This document shows positions 34,182 to 45,842 of a DNA stretch of 64,000 bases, piece by piece. Where the stretch lies: the NCBI GenBank assembly GCA_022376925.1, contig JAIOJX010000032.1, positions 206,828,939-206,892,938 of the forward strand, read 5' to 3'. A program made the position numbers and the translations under genes. The first letter of the stretch is position 1. Each line of letters starts with the position of its first letter. Source of the DNA: Tragulus kanchil (taxonomy: Eukaryota > Chordata > Mammalia > Artiodactyla > Tragulidae). The notes beneath the pieces were generated by a model that ran no database searches, was not told the DNA's origin, and worked only from the letters and a program-made list of their open reading frames with translations.

Positions 34182-34386
34182 CATGTTTTAGTCACTCAGT
34201 TGTGTCCAACTCTTTGCGATGCCACGGACTGTAGCCCACCAGGCTCCTTTGTCCATGGAGTTCTCCAGGCAGGAATACTGGAGTGGATTGCCATTTCCTT
34301 CTCCAGGGGATCTTCCCGACCAAGAGTTTGAACTCAGGTCTCCTCCATTGCAGGCAGATTTTTTACCATCTGAGCCACAGGGAAGT
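34182..34386 (-). mobile_element. Bov-tA SINE
   Basis: Inverted: 'tagtcactcagttgtgtcca', 'gactgtagcccaccaggctc', 'aatactggagtggattgcca', 'catctgagccacagggaag'. The partial second copy is at 35,333-35,505 through D12, which cuts this element after its first 30 bp. Confidence 0.9.
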
Positions 34387-36505
34387 GTAGACAAAAACAA
34401 GTTATAAATATGTAAATACATTACACTTACATATATATTTAATATTTATTACTGTTGTACATATATACATATACATTTATATTTAAAGAATTGTTCTTAA
34501 ATTGCTAATGTCTGACTGTTTGTGACCCCAAGAATGCAGCATGCCAGACTTCCCATTTCTTCACCATCTCCCAGAGTTGGCTTAAATTGATGTCTGTTGT
34601 GTCAGTGATGCCATCCAACCATCTCATCCTCTGACTCCTCCTTCTCTTGCCCTCAGTCTTTCCCAGAATCAGGGCATTTCCAGTGAGTCAGATCTTTACA
34701 TCAGATAGCCAAAGTACTGGAGCTTGAGCATCAGTCCTTTCAGTGAATATTCAAGGTTTATTTCCTTTAGTATGGACTGGTTTGATCTCCTTGCAGTCCA
34801 GGGGACTCTAAATTAGAGTCTTCTTTAGCACCACAATTCAAAAGCATCACTTCTTGGGCGCTCAGACTTAAAGCCCATAAAGATATGGTCCTACTCTCAT
34901 ACCTGTACGTGACTACTCAAAAAACCATAAATTTGACTATATGAACCTTTGTCGGCAAAGTGATGTCTCTCTTTTTAATACACGACTAAGTTTGTCACAG
35001 CTTTCCTTCCAAGGAGCGAGCATCTTTTAAATTCTTGACTGCAGTCACTGTTCATAATGATTTTGGAGCCCAAGGAAATAAAATCTGTCACTCTTTCTAC
35101 TTTCCCACCTTCTGTTTGCCGTGAAGTGATGGGACCAGATGCCATGATCTTAGTTATTTGAATGATGAGTTTTAAGCCAACCTTTCACTCTCCTCTTTCA
35201 CCCTCATCAAGAGGCTCTTTAGTTTCTCTTAGCTTTTTAGAGTGGTGTCATCCCTCAAATTTCAAGGAAAACCTATTATTTTGCATGATGTATTTTGCAT
35301 ATAAGTTAAATAAGTAAGTGACAACATATAGGCTTTGCGATGCCACGGACTGTAGCCCACCAGGCTCCTTTGTCCATGGAGTTCTCCAGGCAGGAATACT
35401 GGAGTGGATTGCCATTTCCTTCTCCAGGGATCTTCCCGACCAAGAGTTTGAACTCAGGTCTCCTCCATTGCAGGCAGATTTTTTACCATCTGAGCCACAG
35501 GGAAGTGTAGACAAAAACAAGTTATAAATATGTAAATACATTACACTTACATATATATTTAATATTTATTACTGTTGTACATATATACATATACATTTAT
35601 ATTTAAAGAATTGTTCTTAAATTGCTAATGTCTGACTGTTTGTGACCCCAAGAATGCAGCATGCCAGACTTCCCATTTCTTCACCATCTCCCAGAGTTGG
35701 CTTAAATTGATGTCTGTTGTGTCAGTGATGCCATCCAACCATCTCATCCTCTGACTCCTCCTTCTCTTGCCCTCAGTCTTTCCCAGAATCAGGGCATTTC
35801 CAGTGAGTCAGATCTTTACATCAGATAGCCAAAGTACTGGAGCTTGAGCATCAGTCCTTTCAGTGAATATTCAAGGTTTATTTCCTTTAGTATGGACTGG
35901 TTTGATCTCCTTGCAGTCCAGGGACTCTAAATTAGAGTCTTCTTTAGCACCACAATTCAAAAGCATCACTTCTTGGGCGCTCAGACTTAAAGCCCATAAA
36001 GATATGGTCCTACTCTCATACCTGTACGTGACTACTCAAAAAACCATAAATTTGACTATATGAACCTTTGTCGGCAAAGTGATGTCTCTCTTTTTAATAC
36101 ACGACTAAGTTTGTCACAGCTTTCCTTCCAAGGAGCGAGCATCTTTTAAATTCTTGACTGCAGTCACTGTTCATAATGATTTTGGAGCCCAAGGAAATAA
36201 AATCTGTCACTCTTTCTACTTTCCCACCTTCTGTTTGCCGTGAAGTGATGGGACCAGATGCCATGATCTTAGTTATTTGAATGATGAGTTTTAAGCCAAC
36301 CTTTTCACTCTCCTCTTTTACCCTCATCAAGAGGCTCTTTAGTTTCTCTTTGCTTTTTTAGAGTGGTGTCATCTCCATATCTGAAGTTGTTGATATTTCT
36401 CCTGGCAATCTTGATTCCTGTTTGTGATTCATCCAGCCTATTATTTTGCATGATGTATTTTGCATATAAGTTAAATAAGTAAAGTGACAACATATAGGCT
36501 TGACA
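34212..36505. repeat. D12: direct tandem duplication, unit about 1,120 bp
   Basis: Positions 34,212-35,332 recur from 35,333 to about 36,505. Copy 2 loses single G bases near its start (caggggat/cagggat). The last 110 bp of copy 1 are collapsed: a BovB stretch of about 50 bp present at 36,370-36,440 is replaced by 'ccctcaaatttcaaggaaaa' at 35,251-35,270. The good version is copy 2. Confidence 0.96.
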
Positions 36506-38320
36506 AACTCCTTTTTCAATTTTGAAACCAGTCCATTTCAATTTTGAACTGTTGTTCCATGTCTAGTTCAGTCTGTTGCTTCTTGACATTAATACAGGTT
36601 TCTCAAGAAACAGGTAAGGTGGTCTGATATTCCTATCTCTTTAAGAATTTTCGACAGTTTTTTGTAATCCACACAGTTTAAGGCTTTAGCATAGTTAGTG
36701 AAACAGAAATAGATGTTTTTTTCTGGAATTCCCTTGCTTTCTCTTTGATCTATTAGATGTTGGCGGTTTGATCTCTGGTTCCTCTGCCTTTTCTAAATCC
36801 AGCTTGTGTATCTGGGAGTTCTTGGTTCACATACTGTTGAAACCTAGGTTGAAAGAATTGAGCATAGCATGTGAAATGAGTGCAATTGTACAGTAGTTTG
36901 AACATTCTCTGGCATTGCCCTTCTTTGGGATTGGAATGAAAACTGATCTTTTTTAGTCTTGTGGCCACTGCTCAGTTATCCACATTTGCTTGACATACTG
37001 AGTGGAGCACTTTAATAGCATCATCTTTTAGGATATTAAATAGCCCATCTGGGATTCCATCACCTCCACTAGCTTTGTTTGTAGTGTTTTCTAAGGCCCA
37101 CTTTACTTCACGGTTCAGGATATTGGCTCTAGGTGAGTGACCACACCATTGTGTTATCTGGGTCTTTAAAACCTTTTTTGCATAGTTGTTCAGTGTATTC
37201 TTGCCACCTCTTCTTAATCTCTTCTGCTTCTGTTTGGCCCTTACAGTTCTGTCCTTTACTGTGGGCATCCTTGTGTGAAATGTTTCCTGGGTATCCAGTT
37301 TCCTTGAAGAGATCTCTAGTCTTTCCCATTCTATTGTTTTCCTGTACTTTGCATTAATTACACAAGAAGGCTTTCTTATCTGGAACTCTGCATCAGTTAA
37401 GTGTATCTTTCCCTTTCTCCTTTGCCATTCACTTCTAAGCTATTTGTAAGGCCTCCTCAGACAATCATTTTGCCTTCTTGCATTTGTTTTTCTTTGGGAT
37501 GGTTTTGTTCACCGCCTCCTGTACAGCCTTATGAACCTCTGTCCATAGTTCTTCAGGCATTCTGTCTCCCAGATCTAAAATCTTGAATCTATTTATCCCT
37601 TCCACTGTATAATCTTAAGGGATTTGATTTAGGTCATACCTGAATGACCTAATGGTTTTCCCTCCTTTCTTCAGTTTAAGTCTTAATTTTGCAATAAGGA
37701 GCTCATGAGCCACAGTCAGCTCTCTCTAGGTCTTGTTTTTGCTGACTGTATAGAGCTTCTCCATCTTTGGAGGCAAAGATTATAATCAGTTTGATTATGG
37801 TATTGATCATCCAGTGATGTCCATATGTAGAGTCATCTCTTGTGTTGTTGGAAGAGAGTGTTTGCTATGACTAGTGCGTTCTCTTAGCAAAACTACTAGC
37901 ATTTGCCTTGCTTCATTTTGTACTTCAAGGCCAAGCTTGCCTGTTACTCCAGTATCCCTTGACTTCCTACTTTTGCATCCTAATTTCTTATGATGAAAAG
38001 GACATCTTTTTTGGTGTTCATTCTAGAAGGTCTTCTAGGTCTTCACAGAGCCATTCAGTTACACCTTCTTTGGCATCAGTGTTCAGGGCATAGACTTGGA
38101 TTACTGTGATGTTGAATGATTTGCTCTGGAAAGAACTGAGCTCATTCTGTCCTTTTTGAGACTGCATCCAAATACTACATTCCAGACTCTGTTGACTGTG
38201 AGGGCTACTCCATTTCAACTAGGGAATTCTTGCCTACAGTAATAGATATAATGGTCATCTGAATTAAATTCCTCCATTCCCATCTGCTTTGGTTCACAGA
38301 TTCATAAAATTACATCCATT
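34505..38320 (-). mobile_element. Near-complete but broken BovB (RTE) LINE
   Basis: On the minus strand the fragments keep the order of the BovB reverse transcriptase: 'NKASGGDG' (from 37,080 down), 'AGFRKGRGTRDQ' (from 36,800), 'LFNLYAKYIMQN' and the catalytic-type motif YGDD (from 36,480), then the 3' end. RTE elements encode one protein with endonuclease and reverse transcriptase domains. Here the frame is split by many stops and shifts, so it is dead. D12 lies inside the element. Without the extra 1.1 kb it is about 2.7 kb, close to the usual 3.2 kb, and lacks its 5' end. Confidence 0.88.
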
Positions 38321-38334
38321 TTGAAGAGCAGTAG

Positions 38335-38560
38335 TGAAAGTAGTATAGTGAAAGTGTTAGTTGCTCAGACCTCTCTGACTCTTCGTGACCTCACACTCTG
38401 TAGCCTACCAGGCTCCTCTGTCTATGGAATTCTTCAAGCAAGGATACTGGAGGGGGTAGCCATTCCCTTCTCCAGGAGATTGTCCCAACCCTGGTATTGA
38501 ACCCAGGTCTCTCAAATTGCTGGCAGATTCTTTATCATTTGAGCCACCAAGGAAGCCTGA
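38335..38560 (-). mobile_element. Bov-tA SINE
   Basis: Inverted: 'gtagcctaccaggctcctct', 'ggatactggagggggtagcc', 'attgaacccaggtctctcaa', 'gagccaccaaggaagcctg'. Confidence 0.88.
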
Positions 38561-38789
38561 TTCAAAGAATATGTATATTCAAATAAATGTTGAAATGGAT
38601 TGTTAAAATTTTCGCTTTGTATCACTAGACTGAATTCATAGTAGCTTTGGTTGTTTTGACTGCTCCATTTTCTGGCTGAAAATTCAGATATTACTATGTA
38701 GGGATCAGTTAATATTTTGAATTTTAAAAAGGTGTATTAAAAGCTCTAAGCTTACTTTTTCTGCTTTTATCTTACGTAAATGTACCATT

Positions 38790-40600
38790 TGAGAAACTTC
38801 TTTTCTCCCAGAATGGCTATGCTTTTTAAAAGAAATTCAGGTGTTACTGACATCTAATGAAATTGCACATCTTTAAAGTATACAGTTTTATGAGGTGTTT
38901 TTTTTTATATATATACCACAATCATCTACTTCTGCTTCATAGACTACACTAAAGCCTCTGTGGATCACAACAAATTGTGGAAAATTCTTAAAGAAATGGG
39001 AACACCAGACCGCCTTACCTATCTCCTGTGAAACCTGTATGCGGATCAGGAAGCAATGGTTAGAACCAGACATGAAACAACAGATTTGTTCCAAATTGGG
39101 GAAGGAGTACGTCAAGGCTGTGTATTGTCACCCTGACTATTTAGTTTATATGTAGAGTATCATGTGAAATGCTGGTCTGGATGAAGCACAAGCTGGAGTC
39201 AAGATTGCCAGGAGAAATATCGGTAATCTCAGATGATACCACCTTTATGGCAGAAAGCAAAGAGAAACTAAGGAGCCCCTTAATGAACGTGAAAGAGGAG
39301 AGTGAAAACACTGGCTTGAAACTCAACATTCAAAAAATGAAGATCATCCAGTCCTGTCACTTCATGGCAAATAGGTGGGCAAACAGTGAAAACAGTGACA
39401 GACTTTATTTTCTTGTGTTCCAAAGTCACTGCAAACGGTGACTGCAACCATGAAGCTAAAAGATGCTTGCTCCTTGGAAGGGGAGCTATGACAAACCTAG
39501 ACAGCATATTAAAAAGCAGAGACATTGCTTTGCCAACAAAGGTCCATATAGTCAAAGCTATGGTTGTTCCAGTGGTCATGTACAGAATGAGAACTGGATC
39601 ATAAAGAAGGCTGAGCACTGAAGAATTGATGCCTTCAAACTGTGGTGCTGGAAAAGACTCTTGAGAATACCTTGAACTGCAAGGAGATCAAACCAGTCAA
39701 TCTTAAAGGAAATCAACCCTGACTATTCATTAGAAGGACTGATGCTGAAGCTGAGGCTTCAGTACTTTGGCCACCTGATGTGAGGAGACGACTCTTTGGG
39801 AAAAACCCTGATGCTGGGGAAAAAAAAAGAAGGCAGAAGGAAAAGGGGATGACAGGACAAGATGGTTGGATGGCATCACCGACCTAGTAGACATGAGTTT
39901 GAGCAACCTCTAGAAGATGGTGAAGGACAGGGAAGACTGGTGTGCCGCAGTCCATGGGGTTGCAAATAGTCAAACATGACTGAGTAACTAAACTGAACTG
40001 ATACCACAATCAAGGAATATACCAGTATAAAAGTTTCCTTATGCACTTTGGTAATCCATCTCTCCTTTCTACTCAGAGAGGTAACAGTCTGCTGTTAATA
40101 TAGTTTGCATTTTCTAGAATTTTATGTGAAGAGGATTGTATGGTGTATACTCTTCTTTAAGAGTGAGGTCTAATGTCTTTCACTCTGTCTAACTAACTTG
40201 AGGTTTATCTATGTTATTTTGGGTATCAGTAATGTGTTCCTTTTTATTGCTGAGTAGTATTCCAATAATTTATTCTGCTTTTAGTAAGACATGGAATTAT
40301 TCCAGTTTCTGTCTATTCAAATAAAGCTGTGAACATTCATGTACAAATTTTTGTTTAGGGACATATCTTCACTTCTGTTGGATATTTAGTGACTACATTT
40401 AGTGCTGTCATCCATTTTAATTTTTGTGTATGGTATGGGGGATGGGCCCAACTTAATTTTTTAACATCTGATTATCCAGTTGTTTCAGTACCATTTGTTG
40501 AGACCATTACCTTTTGTTTACTGGCTTGTTAGAAAAGTTTAATAAAATTTTCTATCTTGTTAATAATTCTTTGAGATAACAGTTTGTTGGCCTTTTTGTC
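38790..40600 (-). mobile_element. Old L1 LINE fragment interrupted by BovB
   Basis: The two flanks of the BovB at 38,925-40,000 both read as antisense L1. The left flank has 'aaagtatacagttttatgag'. The right flank has 'ttattgctgagtagtattcc', 'caaataaagctgtgaacatt' and 'tgattatccagttgtttcag' with 'accatttgttgaga'. The right part occurs again at 41,150-41,735 through D13. Confidence 0.7.
38913..40012 (+). mobile_element. 5'-truncated BovB LINE with 12-bp target-site duplication
   Basis: The element is 38,925-40,000 (about 1.08 kb), flanked by perfect ataccacaatca at 38,913-38,924 and 40,001-40,012. It carries the C-terminal part of the RT region on the plus strand, with recognisable 'GVRQGC'-type and 'EESENTGLKLNIQ' segments, broken by frame changes. 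It ends 'gactgagtaactaaactgaa' with no poly(A), as usual for BovB. It is inserted into an older L1. Confidence 0.9.
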
Positions 40601-42065
40601 TAATGGTGCAGAGGGAAGCACTTTACAGTTGTAAGAATGGGTTATAAATGAACCCACTAACTTAAATATGTCTAATTTAATCCTTTCATTACTTTATACT
40701 TGAATATTAAATGAAATTCATCTGCCATTTTTCTGCCTACTGGGTAACCTTGTGCCCAGAGTTCTGCAGAGGCTTCAGTGCTGAACGATTTAGTGGAAAT
40801 CAGGGTCAGATTTTTAAACATGTGACTTAAAGGAATAAAAGCTTCTGTTATACCTCCTTTTCCTTTAACTCACCTATCCAGTTACCTTTTTACTTTCTTT
40901 TAAACATGCTTTGAAGGAAGACTCTAAAGGCTGGGAGAAAACCCTGATGCTGGGGAAAAAAGAAGGCAGAAGGAAAAGGGGATGACAGGACAAGATGGTT
41001 GGATGGCATCACCGACCTAGCAGACATGAGTTTGAGCAACCTCTAGAAGATGGTGAAGGACAGGGAAGACTGGTGTGCCGCAGTCCATGGGGTTGCAAAT
41101 AGTCAAACATGACTGAGTAACTAAACTGAACTGATACCACAATCAAGGAATATACCAGTATAAAAGTTTCCTTATGCACTTTGGTAATCCATCTCTCCTT
41201 TCTACTCAGAGAGGTAACAGTCTGCTGTTAATATAGTTTGCATTTTCTAGAATTTTATGTGAAGAGGATTGTATGGTGTATACTCTTCTTTAAGAGTGAG
41301 GTCTAATGTCTTTCACTCTGTCTAATTAACTTGAGGTTTATCTATGTTATTTTGGGTATCAGTAATGTGTTCCTTTTTATTGCTGAGTAGTATTCCAATA
41401 ATTTATTCTGCTTTTAGTAAGACATGGAATTATTCCAGTTTCTGTCTATTCAAATAAAGCTGTGAACATTCATGTACAAATTTTTGTTTAGGGACATATC
41501 TTCACTTCTGTTGGATATTTAGTGACTACATTTAGTGCTGTCATCCATTTTAATTTTTGTGTATGGTATGGGGGATGGGCCCAACTTAATTTTTTAACAT
41601 CTGATTATCCAGTTGTTTCAGTACCATTTGTTGAGACCATTACCTTTTGTTTACTGGCTTGTTAGAAAAGTTTAATAAAATTTTCTATCTTGTTAATAAT
41701 TCTTTGAGATAACAGTTTGTTGGCCTTTTTGTCTAATGGTGCAGAGGGAAGCACTTTACAGTTGTAAGAATGGGTTATAAATGAACCCACTAACTTAAAT
41801 ATGTCTAATTTAATCCTTTCATTACTTTATACTTGAATATTAAATGAAATTCATCTGCCATTTTTCTGCCTACTGGGTAACCTTGTGCCCAGAGTTCTGC
41901 AGAGGCTTCAGTGCTGAACGATTTAGTGGAAATCAGGGTCAGATTTTTAAACATGTGACTTAAAGGAATAAAAGCTTCTGTTATACCTCCTTTTCCTTTA
42001 ACTCACCTATCCAGTTACCTTTTTTATCTTTTGGCTTATTAACACATAGCCTTTTCTGAAGGAAG
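39797..42065. repeat. D13: direct tandem duplication, unit about 1,135 bp
   Basis: Positions 39,797-40,932 recur at 40,933-42,065. The A run near the start of copy 2 is 2 bases shorter. The last 45 bp of copy 1 (40,889-40,932) are a corrupted version of 42,020-42,065. Single substitutions include ctagtag/ctagcag and aactaac/aattaac. The BovB 3' end therefore appears again at 40,933-41,134. Confidence 0.96.
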
Positions 42066-43586
42066 ATCAAGTACTAAGGCTTTTTTTTTTTTAAGTTGGC
42101 AATTGAAGGCAATGTTCTGTAGTGACAATTGAAAACATAATAGAGAAATGGTTTTTATTAACCTTGGTAAATTTAAAATTCAGAATTTATATCATTATCA
42201 AAGTTTCCTTTCCTACGTAACCCTAGTTGAAGGTTAGAAATAGCATTGTATTTTCTTTTTGTTTAAAAAATACTGAAAGTACAGTTATTTTACAGCTTGT
42301 GAGATTACTTAGCATTTTGAAAGAAGCTTATTTATTTATGGAACATTTAACTCTTAAGTTGGGCTTCTAACTTTTTTCCTACATTTTAAGAGGCATTAAT
42401 TATTCTCTTTAGGTGGTCTCACAAACAAAGAGAAAAGTATACATCATTTACAGAGTATTTGACTGTTAAGTGTCTCATCTGTATTTGTAGAGTTCTGTTT
42501 CTTTAGTATATGAGGCCAGCGCTTTGCCAAGTAAGAGTTAATTTCCTGGGAAATCAGGTTGCTGGCTTGTCTTCTTGCTGTTCCTTTCCCTTCTTCTTTT
42601 GTTGTTTTGTAAAGAACTGAGCCCAGTCCTGTGGAAAATCACTAAATCATCTAATTGTTTTCACTAGCTGAAATTAAACATGATTGGTGCATATTTGCAT
42701 TGTATTGAATTCTGTAACTTTTTATTGTTATAGATTTGTTAGCATACCTTGAAGGACTTTGACTTCATTTGATGAGTTGGCTGCTCATGTAACACTGTCA
42801 AGTGTTCAGTGTGTTCCTTTAACAAATGTTATTATCCTTCTGTTGGTTTTTTTCCCTCCCTCCAAGGGGTATCACTTGTGTTCTTACAATAAAACCCAGA
42901 CAGTTGTGAAATACAATAGTAGTTTCTATGATGTTGGCCCCTAATTATGATGTTTTAATGGCATTAACATTTATTGTCTCTAGTTTTTCCTCACTGAATA
43001 TTTTACTGTATATGTAAATTTGGAAACTGCTTTCATTAATATACATTTTCATATCATTACAATAATTTGAAAACAGTTTAAAATAACTGAGGAATATTCC
43101 AATAATGGATATATCATCATGTGTGTATCCAATTTCCATAGTCTTCACATTTAGATCGCTTATTAATTTCTGATTATTATTATGATTACTAAAAATCATA
43201 ACCAATAGAAAATTACAGCAATGGTATACCATTTTAAATAAAATGCCATTGAAGCATTCTGTAAACCAATTTGTTAACTATTTAATTTACCTCACATTCA
43301 GGTTATATCTAAGACACCATTTCCATCACAGTAGCCATTTTACCCAGTCTTATTTCTATACATGGGTAATTTCTGGAGGAGAAGTCTACTCAGGATGAAC
43401 ATGCACCAAGAATGCATCAAAGATAAAATATATTTGCAATTACTTTTAAGAGTTTCCATAGAAGTATCACTTAGTAAAACTGGGATTTATGTGCCTCTTA
43501 AAAGCACCAATTAAAACATTTCTCAAAAAAGTATATTGTGGCAAGGAAACTCGAGTACTAAACAAAAAACAAAAAAATATTCAAGG
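42066..43586. other. Unique intronic stretch, nothing recognised
   Basis: AT-rich, 1.5 kb, no duplication. Short open frames such as 42,759-42,944 (+) and 42,945-43,232 (-) have no recognisable domain and no splice context. I see no named mobile element. Confidence 0.45.
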
Positions 43587-43919
43587 GGCTTCCCCTGGTG
43601 GTCCAGTGGTTAAGGACACCACCTTGCAGTGCAAGGGGCGCCGGTTCGAGCCCTGGCCTGGGAAGATCCCACGTGCCGCGGAGCAGCTGGACTGATGTGT
43701 CCAATTACCGAGCCGGAGCTCTGGAATGCATGCACCCAGAGCGAGTGCTCTGCAACGACAGACGCCACAGGCCACAGCGATGGGAGGCCCACAGGAGCCA
43801 AAGAACGAAGATGAATGAAAATAGAGAAATAAAAAAGACCAATAGAAGTGGCCCGCCCACTCCCCTCCCTTCCCAACCCGACCCCCGCCCAAAGTAAATA
43901 AAAAAAAAAAATACAAAAA
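43587..43919 (+). mobile_element. CHR-headed SINE with unusual body (forward, near full length)
   Basis: Forward copy of the family also at 33,535, 61,445 and 62,259. Pol III A box tggtccagtgg at 43,599-43,609 and B box ggttcgagccc at 43,643-43,653 are intact. The body runs through 'ctggactgatgtgtccaatt', 'gccggagctctggaatgc' and 'ccaatagaagtggcccgcc', then a C-rich segment and an AAGTAAATAAAAA tail. No convincing target-site duplication, because A-rich DNA flanks both ends. It is not a tRNA gene. Confidence 0.9.
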
Positions 43920-43999
43920 ATGATTTTCTGAATAAAGACTATCTTCAGCTAGGGATTGTTTAAGATGCAGTTTAAATGGGACAATTTGAAGAAAATAAA

Positions 44000-44431
44000 A
44001 ATAAGACATCCTCTGGACCTAGAGTGTCATACTGAGTGAAGTAAGTCAGACAGAGAAGGAGAAATATCATATAACATCCATTTTATGTGGATTCTAAAAA
44101 GAAACAATACAAATGAACTTATTTGCAAAACAGAGACTCACAAATTTAGAAAACAAACTTATGGTTGCAGAGGGGAGGGGATGCTTGGAGACTTTGGGAA
44201 ATTCATGTACACACTGCCATGTTTGAAATGGATAGCCAACAAAAATCTATTGTATAGCATGTGGAACTCTGCTTAATGTTATGTACCAGCCTGAATGGGA
44301 GGGAGTTTGGGGGATAATGGACACATGTATATGTATGGCCAAGCCCCTTCACTGTTCACCTGAAACTATTACAAAATTGTTAATTGGCTATACCCCAATA
44401 AAAATGTTTTTGAAAAAAAATAAGACATCCT
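44000..44431 (+). mobile_element. 5'-truncated L1 3' UTR with 13-bp target-site duplication
   Basis: The element at 44,013-44,418 follows the L1 3' end: 'gtgaagtaagtcagacagag', 'acaaatgaacttatttgcaa', 'agaaaacaaacttatggttg', 'caccccaataaaa'-like end and A tail. Flanks are aataagacatcct at 44,000-44,012 and 44,419-44,431. Its 3' end differs from the L1 tail at 4,250, so at least two L1 lineages are present. Confidence 0.88.
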
Positions 44432-44439
44432 GTGTATTA

Positions 44440-44632
44440 TCACTTGCTTAGTCATGTCCAACTCTTTGCAACCCCATGGACTGTAGCCTTCCAAGTTCCT
44501 CTGTCCATTGGCTTTCTCAAGCAAGAATACTGGAGTGGGTTGCCATTTCCTTCTCGAGGGAAATCTTCCCACCCTAGGGATGGCACCCAGGTCTCCTGCA
44601 TTGGCAGGTGGATTCTTTACCACTGAGCCGCC
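44440..44632 (-). mobile_element. Bov-tA SINE
   Basis: Inverted: 'cacttgcttagtcatgtcca', 'aaccccatggactgtagcct', 'aatactggagtgggttgcca', 'ctcctgcattggcaggtgga', 'accactgagccgcc'. Confidence 0.9.
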
Positions 44633-44644
44633 ACATGCTTTTCA

Positions 44645-44790
44645 TGGACTAATTTAATCCTCATATTAATCCTTACAAAAGTAGGTACTGTTATTATCCT
44701 TGTTTTCCAGTTGAGGAATCTGAAGCACAGAAGTTAAACACTTTGCCACAAATCTTAAAGCAAGTGGTGGACTCATATTCTTACCCTGTG
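44645..44790 (-). mobile_element. MIR SINE
   Basis: Reverse MIR: 'aatcctcatattaatcctta', 'gtaggtactgttattatcct', 'ttgaggaatctgaagcacag', 'aagcaagtggtggactcat'. Confidence 0.75.
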
Positions 44791-45594
44791 TGCTAAAGTA
44801 ATGAAATCAAATGCAGCAAATTTAGCATTCTTTATAGACTGTGTGGTAGTGGTGGTCAGAATTTAAACTGGGATTTTTAAGTTTGCAAATAGGCTCTCTA
44901 CCAGTCTCTGTCTTCACTGTCAGTGCTTCTATCTTGTATCCCAGGACGGTAATTTATGGAAGGTAAGTTTTATTTGAATTAACAAATGGTGGACAACCCT
45001 AGTAACCTGAGATTGAGTGCTTTCCTGGAGAAGATACCATTTGTCTTTACCTTAAATGAGTCTTGAAATTGGAGCAACTATATTTGAATGGTTTTCAGCC
45101 ATGTTTTTTAACTGGTCTTTAACTGTTTTTTTAACTGAGTGAGATGTGAGGTTGATGGAACTTGTGCCTGAAAAATGTTGGGCCTAGTAAAATGCTTGCT
45201 ATTCATAGATATTTGTGATATGTTGACATCAGAATCACAGTTCTTGAAGTATTTTTCTTTCTTTCTAAATACCTTGCATACTGACCCATAGAACTCTTTA
45301 AATCAGTGTGGGTTTAGACAAGATTAATCTTTAAGGGGATAGCTGTATTTTTTGGCCAATTTCCTTGAAAGAAGGTTTGGAGGTAGAAGATGAAAGAAGT
45401 TTTGGCTTTTTCCTTCACATTTTTTTGACTTCCTCCATTTATGACTTGTGTCTGTTGATATCATGGATAACATTGGGTGGATAGGAAGCTTTCTGTGTGT
45501 ATTAAATGAGAGCATGTAAATTCGTGAATGAATAAGTTATGAGATACAAGTTTAATTCTTATGCTGCCATGTTCTGTGATTGGCTATATGTTTT

Positions 45595-45689
45595 AACTTC
45601 TGTGTGTGTGTTTTTTTAATTTTTATTTCACTTTTTACTTTTACAGAGTTTTGTTGTTTACAGATATGTATGATCCCAGAACTTCTGTG
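45595..45689 (-). mobile_element. Very short L1 3' tail with 10-bp target-site duplication
   Basis: Only about 70 bp of the L1 3' end are present, inverted: T run, 'cactttttacttttacagag', 'ttttgttgtttacagatatg'. It is flanked by aacttctgtg at 45,595-45,604 and 45,680-45,689. The same tail is at 5,706 and 62,049. The second copy is at 46,736-46,832 through D14, and part of it is present a third time at 47,889 through D15. Confidence 0.82.
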
Positions 45690-45725
45690 GTCTTTGTTTT
45701 TTCTTTACTAAAGGGAAGGCATTGG

Positions 45726-45842
45726 GGGATTTGCTGGTGGTCCACTGGTTAAGACTCCGCACTTCCAGTGCAAGGTTCAGTACCTGGTTGGGGAACCAGG
45801 ATCCCATATACTGTGTGTCCCCCTTGCCTCCCCTCAAAAAAG
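45726..45842 (+). mobile_element. Short CHR-type SINE
   Basis: 'gatttgctggtggtccactg', 'gttcagtacctggttgggga', 'ccatatactgtgtgtccccc', short A tail. One real insertion that is present three times (also 46,868-46,984 and 47,951-48,068) because D14 and D15 overlap. Confidence 0.8.

Noticed and set aside
34505..38320. Reverse-transcriptase-like frames as a host gene or a retron-like system
   Set aside because: They match BovB (RTE) LINE order, are broken by stops and frameshifts, and lie in antisense orientation within a known repeat.
43587..43660. tRNA genes at SINE heads with A and B boxes
   Set aside because: The A/B boxes belong to CHR and Bov-tA SINEs. There is no cloverleaf with a paired acceptor stem, and the sequence continues into a SINE body with an A-rich tail.
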